From Conidiobolus incongruus B7586 (taxonomy: Eukaryota > Entomophthoromycota > Entomophthoromycetes > Entomophthorales > Conidiobolaceae): DNA of 27,084 bases. Positions within the stretch are counted from its first letter, which is position 1, and each line of letters starts with the position of its first letter. Where the stretch lies: positions 1 to 27,084 of the forward strand of contig JNEM01015304.1 in the NCBI GenBank assembly GCA_000697335.1, in the 5' to 3' direction. Below are positions 1-10,707 of the stretch, piece by piece. Under the pieces are notes generated by a model. It had not been told where the DNA came from. It ran no database searches and saw only the letters and a program-made list of their open reading frames with translations. Made by a program: the position numbers and the translations under genes.

Positions 1-8
1 GAAAATTA

Positions 9-1277
9 AGAAATGGCAAATTTTTTAATTTCTGATCTTTCAAACATATTATACATTTTGAAAGATTATATATATATAAAATATATAGGAAAATAAATAT
101 TTTCAAACTATATATATATATTCAATTTTAATTATTTTTTTTATTAAAATATTTTGATTTTAAAATTTACACTTAAATTTAATCATGCTTAAACTAGATT
201 GTGATTATCAAAAGGCTTTTATTTTTATATCTTTAAAACTTAACTATAAACCCTCTAAAATCATTTAAAACTTGTAAACAGTTTATAAAGATGGTGTTTT
301 ATTTAAAACTACTATATATTGCTAGATTTGTGATTTTAAAGCTAGAAGGGACACTATTTAAAATTTACTAAAATCTAAAAGATTAATTTCTACTGTTATT
401 CTTTTACTTATTAAAAGAGTAAAAAAATATATTAAGAAATACCTTTTTATTTCTGTTAGAGAATTATCAAAGTAATTTAATATTAATTATACAAGCATAT
501 TATATTTACTTAAGTTTAAACTTAGATTAATTAATAAAAATGTAGAATAGATACCTTATAATTTAACAGAAACCTAAAAGAAAACTAGAGTAGCTATAGC
601 TAAACTAAACTTATTAAGGTATAATTAAAAACAAAGGTTTTTACAGTGAATACTTATAATTAATAAATCTTAAATTCTTTTATATAATCCTTTATTTAAA
701 AATAAAACAAGATGTTAGGTTAAGTTAAATCAATCCCCTCTACAAATTCTAATAAATAAATATTTTAAATATAAGTGAATGTTAATTATTGTAATAGATT
801 ATAATAGTATATAGTTTTCTTATTTAATACCTCAAGGAAAATTAATCAATAGTAAATTATATATTACTTTTTTAAATAAAACAATTTCTAAATAGTGTTC
901 TCAATATAAATTAAAGACACCTATTATTTTGCATGATAATTGTAAAATATATAAAGCTAAAGCTGTAAAAGATTTTTTATATAAAAAAAATTAGAGGGAG
1001 TTACCACATCTAGTATATTCACTTGATTATAATCTATGTAATTATAATTGTTTTAGACAATTAAAAAAACAGCTTACAAGAAAAAAAATTTCTGCAAACA
1101 AATTAAATTGGTTTGTGAAACATCAAATTTTAGTCTTTAATAAAAAGAACTGTTTTTTAGGTATTAGAAGCTTACTAAAGGTATAGAAAAGAGTTATTAA
1201 TAATAAAAGAGGCTATTAATTTTATATTATTCATTAATTTATTTGTTTGATTTTAATTTTAAAATTGTGCTATTACT
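9..1277 (+). mobile_element. Mariner (Tc1/mariner, D34D) element, dead copy 1
   Basis: A 1.27-kb element of normal mariner size. Its left end (about 9-46) and right end (about 1246-1277) are imperfect inverted repeats of roughly 33-37 bp; the left starts near AGAAATGGCAAATTTTTTAA and the right, read in reverse, near AGTAATAGCACAATTTTAAA. TA dinucleotides flank both ends (7-8 and 1278-1279), as expected for TA target-site duplication. Between the ends lies one decayed transposase frame. A second copy at 21784-23067 aligns from end to end at roughly 80-85% by eye. The element is non-autonomous now, because the transposase has many stop codons. Confidence 0.88.
203..1219 (+). pseudogene. Mariner transposase remnant
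   Basis: Translating from 203 in a single frame gives recognisable mariner transposase blocks in order: a RELSK.FNINYTSILYLLK segment matching the second helix-turn-helix, IPYNLTE matching the linker (WVPHELTE in the family), YLIPQGKLINSKLY matching the ELLPPGKTINSDLY block, HDNCKIYKAKAVKDFL with the second catalytic Asp, and YSLDYNLCNYNCFRQLK matching YSPDLAPSDYHLFRSL. The second and third catalytic positions are 34 residues apart, so this is D34D mariner. The third Asp is Asn here, and the first (GDEKW in the family) also reads Asn. There are 16 internal stops (7 TAA, 7 TAG, 2 TGA), several where the family has Trp. No frameshift is needed over about 338 codons. The N-terminal 30 or so residues are too decayed to place. 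Confidence 0.88.
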
Positions 1278-1279
1278 TA

Positions 1280-2200
1280 ATTTCTACACTAATAATATGT
1301 TAAATATATATTATAAAATTGATTAAGTCTAAAAATCTTTTCAATTCAAATCAATAAACTTTAATATTATAATCAAAATAATAGATGTAAAACAAATTGA
1401 AAAATAATATTATAATATCACTATATTTTAGTCTTTATTATATAACAAGAAACTATATTTGATGGATATATAGTTTTATTACCAATTAATATTAATTTTT
1501 AAACTAATATAATTTTTAGAATTTCTTAATTTTATTAAATATTAAAAATATTTAAATAATCATTATTAAACTCAGATTATATTTTTTTTATAATTAAAGA
1601 CTTAAAGATATTAATTATTATTTAATAATTAGGTTCAAAAATAATTTATAAAATATTATTTTTATCAAAAATTTTAACTTTTAAAAAATAATTAAATATG
1701 AAATTATATATATTATAATTGATTAATGAAGTAATTATAATGGATAAAAATATTTGAAAAAAAATTTTAATAAGCATATAATGAAATTATTTGACTTGAA
1801 TTTCATATACACGAATAACAGATTCAAAATTAATTATCAAATATATTATTTATCAATTAACATTATTTTATTAAACACCTTAGAATATTTTTATATTCTA
1901 TTAATAAATAATTTTTTATTTTGAATAGTATTGAGGGGTTTAATAATTGAATTTTGAGTTTGGTAAATATTTAATTGAACATTTGTTAAAAAACAATTCG
2001 CTTATTATTAAAATCAAGCCAATAGTATTAAAAAGAAATATCTAATAGTAGTATCTAAGTGGTTAGCTTGAACTTGGATGAATTCATAAAAATGTCATAA
2101 TTTATAATCATTAATTTGATTCATCCAATCAAATCAATAATTTTCATATCCAATTGTTCAACCCATAATAAAAAATAAGCCACCGAAGTCTCCAATGAAG
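1280..2200. other. AT-rich intergenic DNA without a visible gene
   Basis: Extremely AT-rich sequence between the mariner copy and the U1 gene. No open frame of note, no family resemblance and no tRNA pattern. The only structure seen is the 10-bp inverted repeat at 2074-2128. The last 100 bp or so should hold the U1 upstream promoter element, but no proximal sequence element can be named because its consensus in this lineage is unknown to me. Confidence 0.6.
2074..2128. repeat. 10-bp perfect inverted repeat upstream of U1
   Basis: TTGGATGAAT at 2074-2083 is answered by ATTCATCCAA at 2119-2128, 35 bp apart. It lies 105-160 bp upstream of the U1 start. It may be part of the snRNA promoter, a small hairpin or chance; nothing in the sequence decides. 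Confidence 0.5.
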
Positions 2201-2207
2201 TATAAAA
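2201..2207 (+). promoter_or_regulatory. TATA box of the U1 snRNA gene
   Basis: TATAAAA lies 30-32 bp upstream of the inferred U1 5' end, the normal spacing for a TATA box. In many eukaryotes U1 is transcribed by RNA polymerase II from a promoter with an upstream snRNA element; whether a TATA box drives it in this organism is an inference from position. Confidence 0.5.
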
Positions 2208-2232
2208 ATGTGGTTTAATTCATCATTAATCC

Positions 2233-2384
2233 TCACTTACCTGCCAGGGCTAGACTGTGATCAGGAAGGCAGTCTGGCTAGGGCGGGGCCTCCGCATTGC
2301 ACAACCGCGATAGGACCCGTTCTACAAACACTTCGGTGTCTTGACTGGACAATTTTTGTCCCGATCCCTTACTTAAAGGGATCT
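2233..2384 (+). ncRNA. U1 spliceosomal snRNA
   Basis: All hallmark parts of U1 occur in order. The 5' arm contains ACTTACCTG (2235-2243), complementary to 5' splice sites. Stem-loop I carries GATCAGGAAG (2259-2268), an exact match to the GAUCANGAAG loop bound by U1-70K, between GACTG and CAGTC arms. Stem-loop II presents CATTGCAC (2294-2301), the U1A-type loop. Stem-loop III is capped by ACAC-TTCG-GTGT (2328-2339), a UUCG tetraloop. The Sm site is AATTTTTG (2351-2358), and a terminal hairpin follows with GATCCCTT and AAGGGATC arms (2363-2383). The length of about 152 nt is close to animal and fission-yeast U1. The segment is far richer in G+C than its surroundings, as expected for a structured RNA. 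The exact 5' end is uncertain by a few bases: the usual AU before ACUUACC reads TC here. A 75-codon open frame across it is a coincidence. Confidence 0.96.
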
Positions 2385-3137
2385 TATATCATATTCAAAA
2401 ACTTCATACTCAAAAACTTTGTTCTTTCGGTTTGAATAGTGAGGAGAGATTACAAATATACCAAAACCCTAAGATTTTGGTATACTTTGTCACTCAAATG
2501 GTTATTGTTGGAGGTGTAGGAGAATTAATTTATATCACATATAACGCAACTCTCTCCCTATCTACCTACCACTCTCTTCACTTTCAAATTGACAAACAAC
2601 TCTAACTGTTTGTCTTTTTTGTTTGTTGTATGAGTGTACAAGGAGCGTGGATTTGACTTTCATTCCAATTCCTTCATTCAACAACTTGTTTCAACTTTGA
2701 GGTTTAATATGAGCTAAATTGTGTAACATTAAAGAGCTTCTTTCAAGCTTTTGTTATTGTTCTTGTCCTTTCTATAACTTAACGATCCTTAATTCCATTT
2801 AGTAATGGAAATGAAGATTAGGAATTTTATATCAAAAATATTTCTAAACATATTAGATAAAACGAGACCAACTTTGGATTTTGTGGTTATTTAGAGTTAC
2901 TAAGATACAAAGTTATTATACCCTTTAACGAGCTCTCTTCGTAGTTTCGATCACCAACATCATCTCAATAAACTTTTTACAAACTCTAATAATTTTAAAA
3001 AATCTAACTAATCCCATAATTTAACCATTTTAAATAACTCAATAAATTTTAATATCTTGTATTCAACCAAATATTACTAACAAATTCTTAATAATTCAAT
3101 CAAAAAATCACAAAATATTAATAATATTTAAAAAGAA
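2385..3137. other. Intergenic segment with three hairpins, less AT-rich than background
   Basis: No protein gene seen. Three compact inverted repeats stand out: ATACCAAAA/TTTTGGTAT at 2458-2483 (9-bp perfect stem, 8-nt loop); GACAAAC/GTTTGTC at 2591-2614 followed at once by six T (2615-2620), which resembles a polymerase III stop; and TTCCATT/AATGGAA at 2793-2810 (4-nt loop). The part before the T run is pyrimidine-rich around 2550-2590. The segment may hold the U1 3'-end signal, a further small RNA and the WDR89 promoter and leader. I could not match it to U2, U4, U5, U6, 5S, SRP or a tRNA. Confidence 0.45.
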
Positions 3138-4440
3138 ATGGAATTTGAAACATACTATAATATTAATCCTAATGTAACAACATCGAGTACACCGAATTTG
3201 ATTAACAATTTCCAAAAAGTTAAAGTTGACCAATTTCAACGTAGTAAGGATTACGTTTTCGACATTGTTAAAGGCAGTTCTCATTATGTGGTATCGTTGT
3301 CAAATAACCAAATTCAAATTTTTGATCAAAACGAATTTAAATTGCAAGCTAAATTAACCTTTCACCAAGATACTATCAACTTTATTAAGCCTTTCGATGG
3401 TTGGGGCGTCGTATCAGGTTCTTCAGATGGTACCGTAGCTATTTGGGATATTAGAACCTGTAATGAACCTAGTATGATTATTAGAGGTAAATTGAAATAC
3501 TTAATTCATATTGAATACCCTTAATTCAATATTGAATAATTATTAGATCCTGAACAAATACCGATTTTAAGTGGAGATTTGAACAAATCCAGTCAACTTT
3601 TAGCTACAGGAGGCGAATTAGCCGGGGAAGATGCCAAAATCAATTTCTTCGACGTTCGCAACTCCCAAAAGCCCATTCATCAATTCGTCGAAAGTCATAC
3701 CGACGACATTACCCAAATTCTGTTCCATCCTATCTACGACCATCAACTTGTGTCTGGCAGTATGGATGGCCTCATTAACCTGTACGACCTCAAGGATTTC
3801 GATGAGGAGGAGGCTATCCAAACAGTATTGCCATTCGACCAATCTATCTCCAAACTGGGATTCTTTGGCAATCAGGCCGAATTTCTCTACAGTTCCAGCC
3901 ATATGGAACACTTGCGTCTTTGGAATCTCTCCTCAGGCGAATGTATAAGTGATTTTGGTGATATGAAAGGGTATCAATTTGACAATAGATTCAGGATGGA
4001 CTACTTTATCCAGGGGCATTTTGACTCTCTCAATGAGCGATTGTTCATCAGTGGTGGGAACAATTCCGGTAAGGTGGGTCTCATTCACGTTAATTTGAAT
4101 AGTTTACAACTTTGCGATATTCTGGACCACGGCAAGGAAGAGATCGTTCGCAGTGTGAATTGGGATCATCAGGTAAATTACTTCAAATTCTAATATAAAT
4201 TCAATTCATTCATTCATTCATTCCTCTTTAGAGTAACAAATTAATCGCAGGTTGCGAAGGAGGTCAATTAAGTTTCTTTAGTAACGATCCCTTCTTCCGA
4301 CCTCAAATTCAAGCGGTTCATCCCTCTCACAATCATCAGGTATTCAGAATTTAAACCCTTTCTCCTCTCACTTTAATTGCTAACTTCTCTTCTGTCTTGC
4401 GTTTCATTAGAGAAGTTTTAAAAAGTATCGACCTTATTGA
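3138..4440 (+). CDS. WDR89-like WD40-repeat protein
   Basis: Four exons: 3138-3486, 3547-4172, 4232-4339 and 4411-4440, giving 370 residues (human WDR89 is 387). Introns are 60, 59 and 71 nt with GTAAAT, GTAAAT and GTATTC donors and AG acceptors. Several WD repeats are visible: VVSGSSDGTVAIWDIRT near residue 95-110; a family-typical SHTDDITQILFHPIYDHQLVSGSMDGLINLYDL block around 170-200; HLRLWNL; and GGNNSGKVGLIHVN. The blade spacing and the acidic DEEEA stretch after the fourth repeat match WDR89. The short basic tail (RSFKKYRPY) comes from a 30-nt last exon and corresponds to the basic end of WDR89. The protein should fold as a beta-propeller and act as a scaffold; no catalytic role is expected. 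The first ATG of the frame is used. The gene is convergent with the penta-EF-hand gene at 4704-5593, 263 bp away. Confidence 0.9.
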
Positions 4441-4703
4441 AATTTTGAGCTGGGAGAGATGCTCGAGAATATTGATGTAGTAAAATAGATAGAAAGAGGA
4501 ATAGAAGTGAGAAATAGACAATATTTAATTAAAATTATTATGTTAATAAATATTAAATAAAAATTTAAAATAATTAATAATTATTTATAAGAAATATTAA
4601 CAAATTTAAGTTTATTAACTAGGACACAAATTAATCATTATTAAAATTGAATCCAATCAAAATAAAAAAATATACACAATATTTTAATTCAATCTCTTTA
4701 GAA

Positions 4704-5593
4704 TTATTTCTGTGCGATGACCAATTCTAAGAACTAAAAAAAATGAATTAGTAATGAATTGAATGAAATAACATATTTACTTACATCTTCATATCGAATT
4801 TGTATCCAACCATCGTTATCGTTATCAAATCTTCTGAAAGAATCTGTTAAGGATTTGACAGTAACGCAAGCTTGGATAAAGTTGTCAAAAGTAATATGAC
4901 CTTTGCCTAAAAATTGAAAAGAATTAGAATTAATACTGAATATTCAATTTTATATATAAATAAAAAGTATAATAAAACTCTTTATAATATCAAATAGCAA
5001 TTACAAAGAATACTTACCAGACTTATCAAATTTCCTAACTATTAAAAAAGTCAACTTATCGGAAACATTGTATCCAAAAGCTCTTAAAGCTCCTTGAAGT
5101 TCGTTCTTATCAATAGATCCCGAGCGGTCCCTATCGAAACTTTGGAAACATTGCTTCCATTGTTCGATATATCTCCAAAGGGCTGCAAATTCGTTAAATT
5201 CTATTTGACCACTTTGATCCTTGTCGAACATGTTTAGCATAAGACGTACCGTTTCAATATTGAATGGGGACCAGTCGCCTAAAGGAATAGAATTGGTAAA
5301 CATATTACACACTGGTTAGAAAATGACTTACCATTGACTAATGCACGTTGAAGTTCGTCAGCATTCAATTTGCCACTGCGATCGGTATCAATAGCTTGGA
5401 ACCAATTCCATAACTCTTGCTGATTCACCCCGCCTTGCTGTTGTGGGGGAAGAGCACTCCCATAGCCTCCCTGCTGCTGGCCATACCCGCCTTGGTTGTA
5501 ACCACCTTGGTGGCCATAACCTCCCTGTTGACCATAACCACCACCTTGTTGGTACCCATAATTTTGTTGACCTGGAGGTCTGTTATAACTCAT
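4704..5593 (-). CDS. Penta-EF-hand protein A (ALG-2/sorcin family)
   Basis: Exons on the minus strand are 5593-5332, 5278-5018, 4906-4785 and 4733-4704, giving 224 residues. Introns are 53, 111 and 51 nt, all with GTAAGT donors. The first 60 or so residues are a Gly/Tyr/Gln-rich tract of GGYGQQ-like repeats, typical of the disordered head of penta-EF-hand proteins. Five EF hands follow. EF1 (DTDRSGKLNADE), EF2 (DKDQSGQIEFNE) and EF3 (DRDRSGSIDKNE) keep the acidic positions for calcium. EF4 (DKSGKGHITFDN) and EF5 ([12 protein letters not shown]) lack the final Glu and are probably structural or dimer-forming, as is usual in the family. The protein ends ELVIAQK. The likely role is a calcium-dependent adaptor that dimerises and binds partners at membranes. 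It is divergent from paralogue B at 8829-9655 and shares a 114-bp identical stretch with it (5067-5180). TGATGTCA lies about 150 bp upstream of the ATG. Confidence 0.95.
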
Positions 5594-5738
5594 TTTTTTA
5601 ATTTTTAATAATTTTTTTAATAAAATAAAAAGTTAATAGAATGATTAATGGTTTAGTATTTAACCTCAATTAATGAGTGCATAAATATATGGATTTTGAG
5701 AATTTTCAACCTGAATCAATTGGATGAGTAAGCGTTGA

Positions 5739-5746
5739 TGACATCA
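5739..5746 (-). promoter_or_regulatory. TGATGTCA site upstream of penta-EF-hand gene A
   Basis: Reads TGATGTCA on the gene strand, 146-153 bp upstream of the ATG, inside the longer near-palindrome GATGACATCATC. The same octamer occurs upstream of paralogue B and of DENR. It resembles a variant of the bZIP (CRE/ATF) half-site pair TGACGTCA; binding is inferred, not shown. Confidence 0.4.
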
Positions 5747-5880
5747 TCTTATTCATCATTGTGACTTAATAGAATGTTTGCCAATATTGCAAAGTTCCAA
5801 TCGCAGCATTTTTGCAAGATGTCTACTTAATGGTTTGCTCATATCTTTAGAGAATTGAGACTGTATTCTTAATTGTACCA

Positions 5881-5903
5881 TGATTTTGGTTTAACCAAAA
5901 TCA
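5881..5903. repeat. 23-bp perfect palindrome
   Basis: TGATTTTGGTT (5881-5891) and AACCAAAATCA (5893-5903) are exact reverse complements around one central base. It sits about 290 bp upstream of penta-EF-hand gene A. It could be a dimeric protein-binding site, a cruciform-prone element or a short transposon footprint. Confidence 0.6.
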
Positions 5904-8702
5904 CTTAATTAAAATGCTGCTGAAATTGTGAGATATTTTATTCAAACCAACTCTTTAAATCGAATATCATTGATTTAAAAAGGTGTTTTAATTGTAAAAC
6001 AATATAAAAATAATAATAATAATTTGTATTAATTTGAGTAATGATATCTTATAATACTGATGATCCTATATTTCTTTTTAAATATAATTTAAAATATTTG
6101 CTATATATTTATTTTAATATTGATTTAAAATTCAATCAATATATTATATTTATTAAACAATTTCAAAATAATCTGATTATTATATACCTATTCAAATTTT
6201 AGAAATAGCTAATACTATTCAAATACTGTTATATTAATCCTCAATACATTTAATGTTCTATTATAACAGAATTTATTTTTAATTTTGTAAATTCAGCAAT
6301 TATCTCCACAATTAAAAATTGTACGCAAAATTCGGATGAATATAAAATACATTACAAGGACATTTATTAAACTAAAACCTGTATTAACATAGAGACAATT
6401 GGCCAATTAACTTGAAAATCAGAATTATTTAATTAAAATGACTAGAAAAGAAAATTTTTTAATTCAATTTCAAGAGTTAATATATATTTTCAATATAATC
6501 GATTATGAAATATATCTAATATTTCAAAGAAATCCATTATTTGATTGGAATGTGATATTGCCAAGATTCGATTTTTGTAAATTGATTATTGAGGAATAAG
6601 AAATAATAAAGAAAAAACCGGTTTGAAAGATATACAGGTTCTACTCTATTTAGCCCATTTAATATGAAAAATCTATTGAAGATAATTGAGGATATTTCAG
6701 TATTTATCCAGTTAGCCATTAAGTTTTTAAAAATTCAGGTTTTGTTACTGGAATGTGATTTTTTTTGAGGAGATGGAGGTCATTGGAAAAATTTTTGGAT
6801 TGGGAATTTATCGTGATGATAAGTCTAAAATTTGAAATAAAATGTCAAATTATTATATCAAAATAATTATATTTGAATATATTATTGAATAACAGTATAC
6901 AATTCGAATGAATTCTTTTGGTTTATTTTCAAATAGATATTTAAATTCAAAAAATTTTATTAAATAAATTTGATATCTAATTCCAAATGATAATAAAATA
7001 ATTTTAAATATTTTAACCTAGATTATCTTATATAGCAAGTATGATCATATTTTATATTAAAAAATTAATAAAAATCTAATTGACACTAATAAAGGATTCA
7101 ATTTTATTATTGAATTCATAAGCTTGAATTGATAAACTGTTATCAATAATGATTTTTTGGGAAATTACATTTTATATTGATGATGCTTTTTAATTTCAGA
7201 ATATTGATTTTGAGTTAAAATATTTAATAAAGTTATTTGAGTCAATTTAATTTTTAGGTCTATAACATAATACTTAGCACTCTCTAAACAAGCTTTATAA
7301 CTGCTAATTGTTTATAATTGTAAATTAATATTATATTTTCTTTTAATTTGGAATTTATACAATCAGGACTCTAGAATAATATTTAATATATATACTTCTA
7401 ATAGAATCAATATCTATTAATTTTATGTTGAATTTTTGTAGCATTGGGTTAAGTTATTTTTTTTCGATAATTTAAAGCATTGTTAATTTCAATTATTAAT
7501 CTTTTTGATTTCTATTGTTAACAATTTATATTCAATAGATATACAATAAATATTTGGAAAATATATTGACTTTATAATATTCAGTATCTCTTGAATACTA
7601 ATAATTTATTAATTAATGATATAATACTGACTTGATAAGAAAATATGTGTTGAATAATATTTAAAATTAATTCAAAATTCTCTTAATATGAAAATCGAAT
7701 TTTGTGTTAGAAATTATAAGCAATATTTAATTCAAAAAAATGATTTAACAGTATATCTAACAATATACACTTTTTAATGTATAAGTTTTAAGGTATATAT
7801 ATTCAATATAATCTTCATAATTATACTTGTTGAGTGTTATAGTCCAATTCCTTTTTTCAATTTCAGTATTAAGCAAATTAAATAATTATAAAAATTTACT
7901 AATACGAAAGAATGATAATTATTGAATTAAATATAAATAACATTATATAGAAGATAGTTAATAAAATACCTAATTATCACCAATAAAACTAAGTATTTAT
8001 CTAGTATAAATTAATTGGTTTGAATAATTCAATATACCAATTATATAGGGTTAAAATTCTCATTGAATTTTATTGTAATATTTTTTTTTCTATAAAATAC
8101 AATCAGAGTATATTATGCCAATTTATTAATTCAATAACTTAGACATATTACAAATTTTATTATATTTATATATCTTAAGATAGGTTTGAATGAATCAAAG
8201 ATTGAAATTTATATTCCAAATTATAAGCAATTCAAGTTGTAAATAATATTATTAAATCATAATTAATAATCAATTTTATTTCAAAAATAAAAATTATAAT
8301 TGAATATATAATCTAATAATATATTATAAGGAATATATCAAGAAAAAATGGTTCATTAATTTAAATTTTTAATATTTGAATTATTTTTATATATAAAATA
8401 AATAATCTTAAATATTAATATTAATTAATTTTTTTTATTTTAATTATTAATTATAATTTTATATTAACAATAATTGATAATATCAGTTCAAAATAATAAA
8501 GTATAAATTCTATTAATTTTAGATTTAAATCATAAATATATCAATTTTATTAAAAGTTCTTTATTAGAATATTTTAATAATTATTTACAATTTAACTAAA
8601 TCAGTATAATATGTGATAACTGGAAAATTCCCAGTAAACTGCGAGCTTCAAGTAATATTTGCGATTTTTTATTAAATTAAAAAAAATTCGTAGTATATGG
8701 AA

Positions 8703-8710
8703 TGATGTCA
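8703..8710 (+). promoter_or_regulatory. TGATGTCA site upstream of penta-EF-hand gene B
   Basis: Same octamer and same orientation relative to the gene as in the promoter of paralogue A, 119-126 bp upstream of the ATG. Sharing between duplicates could be inheritance or selection. Confidence 0.4.
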
Positions 8711-8828
8711 TATTAATTTAAATGTGATGGCTTTTGATTTGTTAAAAATGATGAAATTGTATTTAAATATTCGAATTGTAAATGCTGATTTTTAACATTT
8801 TATTCAATATTAAAAGTTAAAATTAATA

Positions 8829-9655
<827 letters not shown>

Positions 9656-10707
9656 TTTGATAACTGAAACAATTAATCGAGTATATAATTTCCTGTCATT
9701 TTTTACCTCAATGATATAATATTTAATCAGTACATGAATAAACAATCATTAATAAATTAGTATAAATAATATCAGTATGTATAATTCAAACCAACCTATA
9801 TTTCAAAACAGGATTTGATACCTTTTCTATTTAATAAGATGTCTTATTAATAATTATTTGATAATACTAACAAAAAACTAAAAAAATGTATAGTTTGTAG
9901 GGAAAAATTTATTACATAATTAAAGTGTCAATATATAACAACTTAATTATGAAACTTAAATTAATATTCGAATTTAGCAATTTAATACAATCAATCATCA
10001 TTATATATTTATAATAGTTACCATTCATTATTAAATTTTTCTCATTAATATAATACTTGAATAAAATTTTTTATATAATTGATGGGGGACATGATTATAA
10101 AATATTAGAAAAAAATTATTATTACTATTATTATTAATTAGAAATATAATAATTATATTTATTAATTTTAAATTATTAAAATCAAAAAATGAGGTTATGT
10201 TAAAACTATTTAAATTAAAATTACAATTAAAATTTATTAATATTGTATTCTAAATTATTTTTAAGATAAATATATAAAAAAAATTAAATTATTTAATTTT
10301 ATATTTTAAATTTTTATATTAAATTAAATCTTTTATTTTTACTTATCCTTTTATAAATTAATTTAATATAATAGACTGTTGGATAGTAAATTGATTCCTT
10401 GATAAATATATAAACCTCTGAATTATACCATTTAATATATTCAAATATGAACTTATATTTTTATTAATTTATGAAAAAAATATATAAATTCAATAGAAAT
10501 AATTCAATAAATATGTAAATTAAGCAAAAAACTGTGTATAATAAATAATAGTGGATGTTTCAATTGATTAAAGTTAATAATAATTTGAATAAACAATTTC
10601 AAATAATAAAATGAATAATATAATGTTATAATAAAAAATAAAGGAGTAAATATATAAAAGAAATGTTAGGTAAATATGATGTTTATGATTGTATTAAATT
10701 TGACAAC
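9656..10707. other. AT-rich intergenic DNA
   Basis: About 1 kb between convergent penta-EF-hand gene B and eIF3g. Mostly A and T, with no open frame, RNA gene or repeat I can support. It must contain both 3' ends. Confidence 0.6.

Larger units (their letters stand above)
5594..8828. other. 3.2-kb AT-rich spacer between divergent paralogues
   Basis: No supported gene. The only open frame of any size (about 60 codons at 6537-6719, minus) has AT-driven composition and no family resemblance. The outer few hundred bases on each side should hold the promoters of the two penta-EF-hand genes; they contain one TGATGTCA site each and the palindrome at 5881-5903. The rest is low-complexity AT-rich DNA without transposon ends I can recognise. 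Confidence 0.6.

Noticed and set aside
2050-2130. tRNA-like stretch (TAAGTGGTTAGC resembling an A box)
   Set aside because: No B box (GGTTCGANTCC) or cloverleaf follows; the only pairing is the 10-bp inverted repeat.
2208-2435. 75-codon open frame
   Set aside because: It lies across the U1 snRNA gene, whose structure elements explain the sequence fully.
6537-6719. 60-codon frame on the minus strand
   Set aside because: Expected by chance in 3.2 kb of AT-rich DNA; no recognisable motif.
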